Shown here one piece after another: positions 53,405-61,697 of a DNA stretch of 64,000 nt. A program made the translations under genes and the position numbers. How positions within the stretch are numbered: the stretch's first letter is position 1; every line of letters starts with the position of its first letter. The notes below the pieces were generated by a model. The model did not search any database and was not told where the DNA came from. It saw only the letters and a program-made list of their open reading frames with translations. Location: positions 1,533,001 to 1,597,000 of the forward strand of contig NZ_CP061177.1 of the NCBI RefSeq assembly GCF_017355405.1, written 5' to 3'. This DNA is from Roseomonas haemaphysalidis. Its GTDB lineage: Bacteria; Pseudomonadota; Alphaproteobacteria; Acetobacterales; Acetobacteraceae.

Positions 53405-54943
53405 ATGACCTCCACCTTGCTGCACCGACGCACGCTGGCCCTGGCCACCCTGAGCCTGCCCTGGCTGGCCCGCCCCGCCGCCGCCCAACCCGCCGCCGAT
53501 ACCTTTCGCGTGGTCACCTCGCAGGAGATCAACGGACTGGACCCTGCCCGGTCCGGCTATGTCTTCGCCCGCATGCAGGTGGCCGAAACGCTGTGCGGCG
53601 CCGATGACGGCGGGCTGCCCGTGCCGCAGCTCGCCCGCTCCTGGAGCCTGTCCGGCGACCGGCTGACCTGGCGCTTCCGGCTGCGCGAAGGGGCCCGCTT
53701 CCACGACGGCACGCCCGTGACGGCCAAGGCGGTGCTCTTTTGCCTCGACCGCGCGCGCCGGCAGGCGGGGGTGCTGGGCAATGCCCCGATCCGGCAGCTC
53801 GCCGCCGAACACGGCGAGGTGGTGATCCGGATGGAGCGGCCTTTCATGCCGCTGACCGCGTTTCTGGCGCACTACAGCACCGTGGTCCTGGCCCCTGCCT
53901 CCTTTGACGGCGAGGCGGTGCGTGCCGTGATCGGCAGCGGGCCCTTCAAGGTGGCGAAGCTGCTGGCGCCGCAGCGGCTGGAAACCGAACGTTCGGAATT
54001 CTGGGACGGCGCGGCGCCCGCCTTCGGCCGCGCCAGCTACCTGGCGGCCGGGCGGGGCGAAACCCGGGCCGCCATGGCGGAAGGCGGGCAGGCCGAGATG
54101 GTGGCGCAGCTGGCGCCGGAAACGGTGCAACGGCTGCGCCGCGACCCGCACCTCGATATCCGCGTGCAGCCCATCCCGCGCACGCGGCTGATCAAGCTGA
54201 ACTGTGCCTCGCCGCTGTTCAACGACGTGCGGGCGCGGCGCGCCATCAGCCTGGCGCTGGACCGCGCGGGCATGGCGGCGGCGTTGCTGCGCTCGCCCGG
54301 CTCGGCCGCCACGCAGATGTTTCCGCCAAGCATGGCGGAATGGCATGTGCCCGGGCTGCCGCCGCTGCGGCGCGACGTGGCGGAAGCCCGCCGCCTGCTG
54401 GGGGCGCTCGGCTGGCAATCCGGGGATGACGGCATGCTGGCGCGGAACGGCCGGCCGTTCCGCTTCACGCTGCGCACCTTTTCCGACCGGCCGGAGCTGC
54501 CGGGGCTGGCCACCGCCATGCAGGCGCAGCTGCGCGACGCTGGCATCGACATGCAGGTGGCCGTGGTCAACAGCGGCGAGATCCCGGCCGGCCACCGCGA
54601 CGGCACGCTGGACGCCGCGCTGATGGCCCGCAACTTCTCGCTGGTGCCGGACCCCTTGGGCACCATGCTGCAGGACTTCGGCCCGCAGGGCGGCGACTGG
54701 GGGGCGATGAACTGGTCCAGCCCGCCGCTGGTTTCAGCGCTGCAGGCCCTGGGCGGCACCGCCGACCCGGCGGAGCGCGCGGCCTTGCGCGGCCGGGCCT
54801 CCGCTATCCTGCAGGAGGAGGTGCCGGTGATCCCGGTGGCGTGGTTCGATCTGGCCACCGCCGTTTCCCGGCGCGTGGCGGGGCTCACCGTCGATCCGCT
54901 GGAGATTTCCTTTCGCGTCGCGGGTGCCCGATGGGCAGTCTGA
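53405..54943 (+). CDS. ABC importer solute-binding protein, NikA/CntA-like SBP_bac_5 (second system)
   Basis: A 512-residue periplasmic protein with a signal peptide (MTSTLLHRRTLALATLSLPW, AAAQ cleavage near residue 28). SBP_bac_5 features are LARSWSLSGDRLTWRFRLRE near 78, ARFHDGTPVTAKAV near 98, GSGPFKVAKLLAPQRLE near 178 and NARNF-like SLVPDPLG near 415. Ligand families include nickel, metal-opine complexes and peptides. It heads a four-gene operon preceded by a Zur-like palindrome, which favours a metal or metallophore ligand. No Shine-Dalgarno is visible, and the leader would be very short if the palindrome covers the -10. Confidence 0.9.
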   Translation: MTSTLLHRRTLALATLSLPWLARPAAAQPAADTFRVVTSQEINGLDPARSGYVFARMQVAETLCGADDGGLPVPQLARSWSLSGDRLTWRFRLREGARFHDGTPVTAKAVLFCLDRARRQAGVLGNAPIRQLAAEHGEVVIRMERPFMPLTAFLAHYSTVVLAPASFDGEAVRAVIGSGPFKVAKLLAPQRLETERSEFWDGAAPAFGRASYLAAGRGETRAAMAEGGQAEMVAQLAPETVQRLRRDPHLDIRVQPIPRTRLIKLNCASPLFNDVRARRAISLALDRAGMAAALLRSPGSAATQMFPPSMAEWHVPGLPPLRRDVAEARRLLGALGWQSGDDGMLARNGRPFRFTLRTFSDRPELPGLATAMQAQLRDAGIDMQVAVVNSGEIPAGHRDGTLDAALMARNFSLVPDPLGTMLQDFGPQGGDWGAMNWSSPPLVSALQALGGTADPAERAALRGRASAILQEEVPVIPVAWFDLATAVSRRVAGLTVDPLEISFRVAGARWAV

Positions 54944-55881
54944 TCCGCGTGCTGGGCGGCCGCGTAGCCCAGGCACTGCTGGTGGCGCTGCTGGTCAGCA
55001 CCGCCTGCTTTCTGATGGTGCGGCTGCTGCCGGGCGACATGGCCTTTCGCGTCGCCGCCAGCCGCTACGGCTACGACCTGGTCGACGGCGCGGCGGCCGA
55101 GGCGGTGCGGCAGGAGCTTGGCCTGGACCGGCCCTGGCTCGTGCAGCTGGCCGGCTGGTTCGCTTCCCTCGCGCGGCTGGACCTCGGCGTGTCACTGGCG
55201 TCCGGCGAGCCGGTGCTGGCGCTGCTGGGCATGCAGCTCGGCCACACGCTGCTGCTGTCCGTGGTGGCATTGTTGTTCTCGCTCCTTCTGGGGCCGCCGC
55301 TCGGGGTGCTGGCGGGGCTGCGCGCTGGGGGCTGGTGGGATGGCATCGCCCTGGCCCTGGCGGCGGCGCTGCGGGCAGTGCCGGCATTCGTGGTCGGCAT
55401 CGCGCTGATGCTGTGGCTGGCGGTGGAATGGGACTGGTTGCCGGTGGCGGGCATCGGCGGCTGGCGGGAGGTGGTGCTGCCGGCCTTGACGCTGGCGCTG
55501 GGCCTCGCCGCCGCCTCCTCCCGCGTGACGCGGGATGCGGTGGCGGCGGTGGTGGCCTCGCCCTTCTTCGGCTTCGCGCGGATGAAGGGGCTGGGCGATG
55601 GCGCCGCCTTTCGCCGGCACGGGCTGCGCAACGCGTCCATTCCCGTGGTGGCCTATCTCGGCCTGCAGCTGGTGACCCTGATCGAGGGGGTGGTGGTGGT
55701 GGAATCGCTGTTCGCCTGGCCCGGCATCGGCCACGCGCTGGTGCATGCCGTGCTGGGGCGCGACATTCCGATGGTGCAGGGCACGGCATTGCTGATGGGC
55801 CTGCTCTTCGTGGCCCTGAACGCCGTCACCGACCTTGCCTGCTGGGGCCTGGACCCGCGGCGCCGGGCGGTGCGGGCATGA
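54931..55881 (+). CDS. ABC importer permease, NikB/DppB type (second system)
   Basis: A 316-residue inner-membrane protein with six helices. After TM1 the loop LPGDMAFRVAASRYGYDLVDG appears, and the EAA loop SPFFGFARMKGLGDGAAFRRHGLRNASIPV near residue 210. VESLFAWPGIGHALVHAVLGRD near 268 is the usual C-terminal signature. The ATG at 54931 overlaps the end of the binding-protein gene by 13 bases and lacks the extra N-terminal residues of a longer in-frame start. Confidence 0.92.
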   Translation: MGSLIRVLGGRVAQALLVALLVSTACFLMVRLLPGDMAFRVAASRYGYDLVDGAAAEAVRQELGLDRPWLVQLAGWFASLARLDLGVSLASGEPVLALLGMQLGHTLLLSVVALLFSLLLGPPLGVLAGLRAGGWWDGIALALAAALRAVPAFVVGIALMLWLAVEWDWLPVAGIGGWREVVLPALTLALGLAAASSRVTRDAVAAVVASPFFGFARMKGLGDGAAFRRHGLRNASIPVVAYLGLQLVTLIEGVVVVESLFAWPGIGHALVHAVLGRDIPMVQGTALLMGLLFVALNAVTDLACWGLDPRRRAVRA

Positions 55882-56654
55882 GGGGCAAGCATCTGCTGGG
55901 CGGCGGCATGCTCGCGGTCGTCCTCGCCATTGCGCTGCTGGGTCCTTTGCATGGCGCGGATCCGCTGCGGCAAAACCTGTCAGACGCGCTGTTGCCGCCC
56001 GGTGGCGCTTATCCGCTGGGCACCGACCACCTGGGGCGCGACCTGTTGGCGCGGCTCGCCGCAGGCGCGCGCCCTTCCTTCGGCTTCGCGCTGCTGGCGG
56101 CGCTGGCGGCGGCAGTGCCGGGCACCCTGCTTGGCCTGGTGGCGGCGTTGCGCGGCGGCTGGGCTGCACGGCTGCTCGGTGGGCTGGCGGATGCGGTGCA
56201 GGCCCTGCCGGCATTGCTGCTGGTGGTCTTGTTCACGGCCTTCGCGCCGGGTGAATTCCTGCCGCTCTACCTTGGTCTCGCATTGTCGCTGTGGGTGGAG
56301 TTCTTTCGCATCACCCGCAACACGGCGGCCAGTGTCATGGCGCGGCCGCAGGTGGAGGCGGCGCGGCTGCTGGGCTTCGGCGCGTGGCACATCATGCACC
56401 GCCACCTGTGGCCAGAAGTCGCGCCGCTGGTGGCAACGCTGTTTGCCTTTGCCGCAGGCACCGCAGTGACCACCATCGCGGCGCTGGCCTTCATCGGCGT
56501 CGGATCGCGGCCGCCCGTGCCTGAATGGGGCAGCATGATGACGGAGTTGCTGCCCCATTACGCCGATGCCCCGCTGGCCCTCGCGCTGCCGGCCATCTTG
56601 ATCTTTCTGACCGTGCTCGGCCTGCAATTGCTGGCGGGGCGGGAGCGCACATGA
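55878..56654 (+). CDS. ABC importer permease, NikC/DppC type (second system)
   Basis: A 258-residue inner-membrane protein. It has one N-terminal helix, the DppC hallmark LGTDHLGRDLLARLAAGARPS near residue 47, four to five further helices, and an EAA loop VMARPQVEAARLLGFGAWHIMHRHLWPEVAPL-like segment near 152. It is slightly shorter than the first system's DppC protein. The start overlaps the upstream stop (ATGA) and the stop overlaps the ATPase start (ATGA), so translation of the operon is tightly coupled. Confidence 0.92.
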   Translation: MRGKHLLGGGMLAVVLAIALLGPLHGADPLRQNLSDALLPPGGAYPLGTDHLGRDLLARLAAGARPSFGFALLAALAAAVPGTLLGLVAALRGGWAARLLGGLADAVQALPALLLVVLFTAFAPGEFLPLYLGLALSLWVEFFRITRNTAASVMARPQVEAARLLGFGAWHIMHRHLWPEVAPLVATLFAFAAGTAVTTIAALAFIGVGSRPPVPEWGSMMTELLPHYADAPLALALPAILIFLTVLGLQLLAGRERT

Positions 56655-58066
56655 GTCTGGTCGTCGAGAACCTCCGTATTCATGGGCCGGAAGGCACGCT
56701 GCTGCCGGGCGCCAGCTTCGCGCTGCGGGCCGGCGAGCCGCTGGTGCTGCTGGGCGAGACCGGCTCCGGCAAGTCGCTGCTGGCGCAGGCCGTGATGGGC
56801 GTGCTGCCTTCCGGATTGCGGGCCGAGGGACGCATCGTGCTGGATGGGCGCGACCTGTTGCCGCTGTCGCCGCGGGATCGTCGCGCATTGTGGGGCCGCC
56901 GCGTTGCCATGCTGCCGCAGGAACCCTGGGCGGCGCTGGACCCGACCATGCGCGCCGGGCCGCAGGTGGCGGAGGTGGACCGGCTGGTGCACCGCCGCCC
57001 CGCCGCCGAGGCGCGCGAACGCGCCGCCGCGCGGCTGGCGCATCTGGGGCTGGGCGGGGCCGGGGGGCGCTATCCCTTTCAGCTTTCGGGCGGCATGAAC
57101 CAGCGCGTGGCCCTGGCCGCCACCCAGGCCGCCGGCGCGCAACTGCTGATCGCCGACGAGCCGACCAAGGGCCTGGATGCCGGGCTGCGCGACACCGCCG
57201 GCGCCCTGCTGCGTGCCGAGGCCGAGGCGGGGCGCATGCTGCTGGTCATCACCCACGACGTGGCCCTGGCCCGGCTGCTGGGCGGCCAGGCGATGGTGAT
57301 GCTGCAAGGCGCGGTGGTGGAAAGCGGCCCGCTGCCCGCGCTGCTGGACAGCCCCCGCCATGACTACACGCGGCGGCTGGTGGCCGCCGAGCCGGACCGC
57401 TGGGCACCCTGGCCACAGCGCGCGCCGGGCCGGCCGGTGGTGGAGGCGAGGGGGCTGCGGCGGCGCTTCGGCGGCCGCGAGCTGTTCGGCGGCCTCGATC
57501 TGTCGGTGGCGGAAGGCGAGGTGGTGGCGGTGTCCGGCCCCAGCGGCTGCGGCAAGACCACGCTGGGCAACCTGCTGCTGGGGCTGGACCGGCCGGATGC
57601 CGGCACGGTGCGGCGCGGTTCGTTTGTCGGGCCGCTGGGGCTGCAGAAGCTGTACCAGGACCCGCTGGCCGGCTTCGCGCCCACGCAAACGCTGGGCGCG
57701 GGCCTGGAGGAACTGCGGCGCCGCCACGCGCTGCCGGCGCAGGCGGCCTCGGCCCTGTTGCCGCGCCTCAGGCTGCGCCCCGCGCTGCTGGGGCGCCGCC
57801 CCGCCGCAGTGTCGGGCGGCGAGCTGCAACGCTTCGGCCTTTTGCGCGCGCTGCTGCTGCGCCCCGCCCTGTTGTTCGCCGATGAGGCGACCTCGCGCCT
57901 CGATCCGCTGACCCAGGCGGAGGTGATGGCGCTGCTGCGCGACACGGTGCAGCAGCACGGCACCGCCCTGCTGGTGGTGACGCACGAGGCCGCCCTGGCC
58001 GAGCGCGTGGCCGCGCGCGTGCTGCGGCTGGAGCGCCCGGCCGGCAGCGGGATGGCGGCGGCCTAG
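56651..58066 (+). CDS. ABC importer ATPase with two fused nucleotide-binding domains (second system)
   Basis: A 471-residue cytoplasmic protein, about 70 residues shorter than the equivalent of the first system. NBD1 has GETGSGKSLLAQAV near residue 33, LSGGMNQRVALAATQA near 145 and LLIADEPTKGLD near 165. NBD2 has GPSGCGKTTLGNLLLG near 295, VSGGELQRFGLLRALL near 382 and LLFADEATSRLD near 405. The signature SGGMNQ differs from the canonical SGGQ but is seen in the NikD/CntD group. The fusion resembles a CntD-CntF or NikD-NikE pair in one chain, consistent with metal or metal-chelate import. Confidence 0.9.
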   Translation: MSLVVENLRIHGPEGTLLPGASFALRAGEPLVLLGETGSGKSLLAQAVMGVLPSGLRAEGRIVLDGRDLLPLSPRDRRALWGRRVAMLPQEPWAALDPTMRAGPQVAEVDRLVHRRPAAEARERAAARLAHLGLGGAGGRYPFQLSGGMNQRVALAATQAAGAQLLIADEPTKGLDAGLRDTAGALLRAEAEAGRMLLVITHDVALARLLGGQAMVMLQGAVVESGPLPALLDSPRHDYTRRLVAAEPDRWAPWPQRAPGRPVVEARGLRRRFGGRELFGGLDLSVAEGEVVAVSGPSGCGKTTLGNLLLGLDRPDAGTVRRGSFVGPLGLQKLYQDPLAGFAPTQTLGAGLEELRRRHALPAQAASALLPRLRLRPALLGRRPAAVSGGELQRFGLLRALLLRPALLFADEATSRLDPLTQAEVMALLRDTVQQHGTALLVVTHEAALAERVAARVLRLERPAGSGMAAA

Positions 58067-58088
58067 CCGCGCCGCCGCCGCCGCCCCG

Positions 58089-58961
58089 TCAGCCCTGCTG
58101 CACGCGGAAGCGCACCGACTGCTGCTCGTAGGCGCCGTAGCCCAGCAGCTGGGCCAGCTCCGGCGGGGGCAGGGCGGTGTCGGCGGCGGAAGCGCCGGCC
58201 TTGATGGCGGCCAGCCCCGCGCGCAGCCCCGCCACGGCGGGTGACAGCATGCCGGTCGGAAAGGTGCCGATCTTGAGCCCCAGCTCCGCCGCGCGCTTCT
58301 GGTCCGGCGTGGCGCGCGGCGCGCCGGGGGACAGCACCGCGAAGCACGGCCGCCCGGCGGCGGCGGCCACGGAGCGGCGGATCTCCTCCTCATCGGCGGG
58401 GCTGTCGAAGAACAGGATCTCCGCCCCTTCCTCCACGAACATCTCGATGCGCGCCAGGGCCTCGTCGAAGCCGGCGGTGGGGCGGCAGTCGGTGCGTGCC
58501 ATCACCATGATGCCCGAGTCCCTGGCGGCCTCCACCGCGGCGCGGACCTTCATGCGCGCCTCGTCGCGCGGCAGGCAGGGCTTGCCGCCGGCGGTCAGGG
58601 CACGGGGGGTGATCTTGTCCTCGATCAGCACTGCGGCGGCGCCGGCGCGGCCATAGGCGCGCACGGTGCGCTGCACGTTCATGGCGTTGCCGTAGCCGTG
58701 GTCGGCATCCGCCAGCACCAGCAGCTCCGGCGCCGCGCCGTGCACCATGTTGAAGGTTTCAAACATCTCGCCGAACGACAGCAGGTCGAGGTCGGGGCCG
58801 CCCAGGCGGGACGCCGCGACGCAGGAGCCGGACATGAAGGCGCAGCGGAAGCCGGCTTCCAGGGTCAGCTTTGCGGTCAGCCCGTCCCACACGGCGGGCA
58901 TCGGCACGAAGCCGGGCTCGGCCAGGTAGGCACGGAACTTATCGGGGGGTGACAGGCTCAT
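58089..58961 (-). CDS. Isocitrate lyase/PEP mutase superfamily enzyme, oxaloacetate decarboxylase-like
   Basis: A 290-residue TIM-barrel enzyme. The metal-binding segment VLADADHGYGNAMNVQRTV lies near residue 83, VLIEDKITPRAL near 112 and MARTDCRPTAGFDEAL near 155. The DADHGYGN motif and absence of the isocitrate lyase KKCGH loop place it in the branch containing Pseudomonas PA4872 oxaloacetate decarboxylase rather than true lyases. AGAAAGG about 8 bases before ATG 58961 supports that start. It converges on the importer ATPase gene with a 22-base gap. The substrate is a 2-oxo acid by family inference. Confidence 0.85.
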   Translation of the reverse strand: MSLSPPDKFRAYLAEPGFVPMPAVWDGLTAKLTLEAGFRCAFMSGSCVAASRLGGPDLDLLSFGEMFETFNMVHGAAPELLVLADADHGYGNAMNVQRTVRAYGRAGAAAVLIEDKITPRALTAGGKPCLPRDEARMKVRAAVEAARDSGIMVMARTDCRPTAGFDEALARIEMFVEEGAEILFFDSPADEEEIRRSVAAAAGRPCFAVLSPGAPRATPDQKRAAELGLKIGTFPTGMLSPAVAGLRAGLAAIKAGASAADTALPPPELAQLLGYGAYEQQSVRFRVQQG

Positions 58962-59057
58962 GGACGTGACCTTTCTCGATGGCCGTTTTCGGCAATGGGC
59001 ATCGCGCGGCAAGCCCGGGATCGGCGGGGCATCCGGCGCGGCCCCGCCATGATGCGG

Positions 59058-59807
59058 TCATTCGGCCCGGGGGTCGATCCCGGGCGGCCGCGCCGGCTCC
59101 TGGTCCAGCGGCACCAGCCGGTAGCCGATGCCCGGCTCGGTGCGGATCAGCCGCGCGGCGTCGCCCAGCTTCTGGCGCAGGTGGCCCACGTAGACACGCA
59201 GGTACTGCGCGTCCTCGGCGTGGCCCGGGCCCCAGACCGCCAGCAGCAACTGGCGCTGCGTGACCAGCCGCCCCGCGCCGGCGCGGGCCAGCGCGGCCAG
59301 CAGGTCCCATTCGCGTGGCGTCAGCCGCAGCGGCTCGCCGTCCAGCGTGGCGCCGCGGCCCACCAGATCCAGCGACAGGGGGCCGAGGCGGAACACCGGC
59401 TCCGGCGCCGCGACGCCCGCCTGCGCGCGGCGCAGCGCGGCGCGCAGGCGGGCCAGCAGCTCGGCCAGGGCGAAGGGCTTTTCCACGTAGTCGTCGGCGC
59501 CCGCGTCCAGCGCCTCCACCTTGCCTTCCTGCAGGTTGCGGGCGGACAGGATGATGATCGGCGCGGCGGTGAAGGCACGCAGGCGCGGGATCACCTGCAG
59601 CCCGTCCATGTCCGGCAGGCCGAGGTCCAGCAGCACGGCGGCGGGCGCCCGCGTGGCCGCCAGATGCAGCCCTTCCGCCGCCGTCACGGCCGCGATGGGA
59701 CGATAGCCCGAGGCCTCCAGCGCGGGGCCGAGGAAGCGCTGGATCTGCGCCTCGTCGTCCACCACCAGGATGCGGGGCGCCAGCAGTTCAGGGGCGGAAG
59801 CACTCAT
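59058..59807 (-). CDS. OmpR-family response regulator, KdpE-like, orphan
   Basis: A 249-residue regulator. The receiver has ILVVDDEAQIQRFLGPALEASGY at the N terminus, phospho-acceptor Asp in LLDLGLPDMDG near residue 61 and Lys in DYVEKPF near 110. The winged-helix domain has LRLTPREWDLLAALARAGAG near 165 and YLRVYVGHLRQKLGD near 212, ending RTEPGIGYRLV. The pattern is closest to KdpE, which controls potassium-ATPase genes with KdpD. No sensor kinase or kdp gene is adjacent, so its partner is elsewhere or it has another role. Confidence 0.88.
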   Translation of the reverse strand: MSASAPELLAPRILVVDDEAQIQRFLGPALEASGYRPIAAVTAAEGLHLAATRAPAAVLLDLGLPDMDGLQVIPRLRAFTAAPIIILSARNLQEGKVEALDAGADDYVEKPFALAELLARLRAALRRAQAGVAAPEPVFRLGPLSLDLVGRGATLDGEPLRLTPREWDLLAALARAGAGRLVTQRQLLLAVWGPGHAEDAQYLRVYVGHLRQKLGDAARLIRTEPGIGYRLVPLDQEPARPPGIDPRAE

Positions 59808-60106
59808 GCGGGGCAGCTTATGCCCATGCGGGTGCCGCACGAAATGGCCAGCCCCGGCCCGTTCTCCTCCATCGGCAAGGCGACGCTGGCAGCTTGGCGC
59901 CGCGCGGTGGCGGACACCGCTCTGTCCGGGAAATCCCAATGACTGACCGGAGGTCGGCCGGCACCCGGTCCGGCCGCGGCGCGGGCGCGTGTCCGCAAGC
60001 CGGGCGGCCGGCGGCCCGTGCCGAGGGCCCCGGGGTGGGGCTGCTCGGTACCGCCGGGGTGGACGTGCCGCGGCTGAACTTGGCGCCGGACGCCCTGCGC
60101 CGGAGC
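59808..60106. other. 299-base stretch without a gene
   Basis: This lies between the KdpE-like gene start and the LLM oxidoreductase stop, both on the minus strand. The open frames here lack codon coherence. There are GC-rich inverted repeats, but I see no defensible terminator, promoter or RNA gene. It should contain the regulator's promoter. Confidence 0.5.
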
Positions 60107-61129
60107 TCAGCGCCAGCCCAGCGCCGGCGCCACGTGCTTCAGGATGCCCTCGATCACATGGGCGCAGTAATCGACGCCGAGCTGGTTGGGAATGGTGAGC
60201 AGCAGCGTGTCGGCGGCGGCGATCGCCTCGTCGCCCCGCAGCTGCTCCACCAGCTTGTCCGGCTCGGCCGTGTAGCCTCGCCCGAAAATGGCGCGGGTCT
60301 TTTCGTCCAGCTGGCCCACCTGGTCCTGTTCCTTGCCGCCGCGGCCGAAATACGCGCGGTCGCGGTCGTCCAGCAGCGGGAAGATGCTGCGGCTGACCGA
60401 AACGCGTGGCATGCGGGCGTGGCCGGCCAGCTTCCACGCATCATGGAAGGCGCGGATCTGCGCCGCCTGCTGCACGTGGAAGGGCTCGCCCGTTTCGTCG
60501 TCCTTCAGGGTGGAGCTTTGCAGGTTCATGCCCTGCTGCGCCGCCCAGACGGCGGTGGCGTTGGAGCCGGAACCCCACCAGATGCGCTCCCGCAGCCCCT
60601 CCGAATGCGGTTCCAGCCGCAAAAGGCCGGGCGGGTTGGGAAACATCGGGCGCGGATTGGGCCGCGCGAAGCCCTGGCCGCGCAGCAGCTCCAGGAACAC
60701 CTCCGCATGGCGGCGGCCCATGTCGGCGTCGCTTTCGCCCTCGGCCGGCGCGAAGCCGAAGTGCCGCCAGCCGTCCACCACCTGTTCCGGCGAGCCGCGG
60801 CTGAGGCCGAGCTGCAGGCGGCCACCGGCGATCAGGTCGGCGGCGCCGGCATTCTCCGCCATGGCGAGCGGGTTCTCGTAGCGCATGTCGATGACGCCGG
60901 TGCCGAGCTCGATCCGGCTGGTCTTCGCGCCCATGGCGGCGAGCAGCGGAAAGGGCGAGGCGAGCTGGCGGGCGAAGTGGTGCACGCGCACATAGGCGCC
61001 GTCCGCGCCCAGCTCCTCCGCCGCCACGGCGAGGTCGATGGACTGCAAGAGGGTATCGGCGGCGGTGCGGGTGGCGGAATGCGGCGAGGGCGTCCAATGG
61101 CCGAAGGACAGAAAGCCGATCTTCTTCAT
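60107..61129 (-). CDS. LLM-class flavin-dependent oxidoreductase
   Basis: A 340-residue luciferase-like TIM-barrel protein. The N terminus MKKIGFLSFGHWTPSPHSATRTA and the segments IELGTGVIDMRYENPLAMAENAG (near residue 95) and RLQLGLSRGSPEQVVDG near 127 are typical of a common subgroup of bacterial LLM oxidoreductases. It would use reduced FMN or F420-like flavin to oxidise an unknown substrate; similar proteins are often annotated as alkanal monooxygenase-like. It is a single gene with 109 bases before the next upstream gene. Confidence 0.9.
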   Translation of the reverse strand: MKKIGFLSFGHWTPSPHSATRTAADTLLQSIDLAVAAEELGADGAYVRVHHFARQLASPFPLLAAMGAKTSRIELGTGVIDMRYENPLAMAENAGAADLIAGGRLQLGLSRGSPEQVVDGWRHFGFAPAEGESDADMGRRHAEVFLELLRGQGFARPNPRPMFPNPPGLLRLEPHSEGLRERIWWGSGSNATAVWAAQQGMNLQSSTLKDDETGEPFHVQQAAQIRAFHDAWKLAGHARMPRVSVSRSIFPLLDDRDRAYFGRGGKEQDQVGQLDEKTRAIFGRGYTAEPDKLVEQLRGDEAIAAADTLLLTIPNQLGVDYCAHVIEGILKHVAPALGWR

Positions 61130-61238
61130 GGCGAGGCGTGGTCCGTATTCGAGATGGCGGCCCGGAGGGCTGGTTGGCCGTCATATAGGGCCGCCGCCCT
61201 GCCACCCTCCATCACCGGCATCAATGATGGCCATCCCG

Positions 61239-61586
61239 TCAGCTGCGGCTCGCCTCGCTCATGGCATGATGCGCGGCCTCCAATGCGGCCAGCGACCGGG
61301 CGCCCTGCGCGGCGGCGGCCTTGTCGGCGCTGTCGCCGTCGTCCATCTGCTGGCGCGCGGCCTCGATGCCCTCGGCCAGGCTGTCGCGGCATTCGGCCAC
61401 GTGCTCGTTGACCTCGCCCTGGTCCAGCTCCGCATCGTCGCGCCAGGCGGCGACGATGGCCTGCACCTCGCGCCCCACCCGGTCGGGCGAGCCGCCGCGG
61501 GCCACGATGTCGGCGATGCGCGTCAGGGCCTGTTTCGGCAGGTTGACCCTGGCGGGCTTCCGGGCGGCGGCGGGCTTCTTGCTCAT
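61239..61586 (-). CDS. Small soluble helical protein, unknown function
   Basis: A 115-residue protein with a basic Lys/Ala/Pro-rich N terminus (MSKKPAAARKPARVNLPKQA) and an acidic, helical remainder (DDAELDQGEVNEHVAECRDS, AARQQMDDGDSADKAAAAQG). There are no membrane helices or signal peptide, one Cys near residue 67, and no family I recognise. The ATG at 61586 begins the coherent sequence. It sits alone between the LLM oxidoreductase and YedK genes. A nucleic-acid- or protein-binding role is conceivable from the charge split but not demonstrated. Confidence 0.65.
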   Translation of the reverse strand: MSKKPAAARKPARVNLPKQALTRIADIVARGGSPDRVGREVQAIVAAWRDDAELDQGEVNEHVAECRDSLAEGIEAARQQMDDGDSADKAAAAQGARSLAALEAAHHAMSEASRS

Positions 61587-61697
61587 GGTCGGTCCTGTCG
61601 GTGTGGCACGGCGCGGCGGGCACTGCCGCACGCCAGGGGCGTGTCCGCGCGGCCCCCTGCTATATAGGGCGCCGCCGCCCGCCCCGCAGGGGGCCGT

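Noticed and set aside
59058..60437. Response regulator extended at its N terminus by about 210 codons
   Set aside because: The extra part is low-complexity and shows no domain; the receiver begins within a few residues of ATG 59807.
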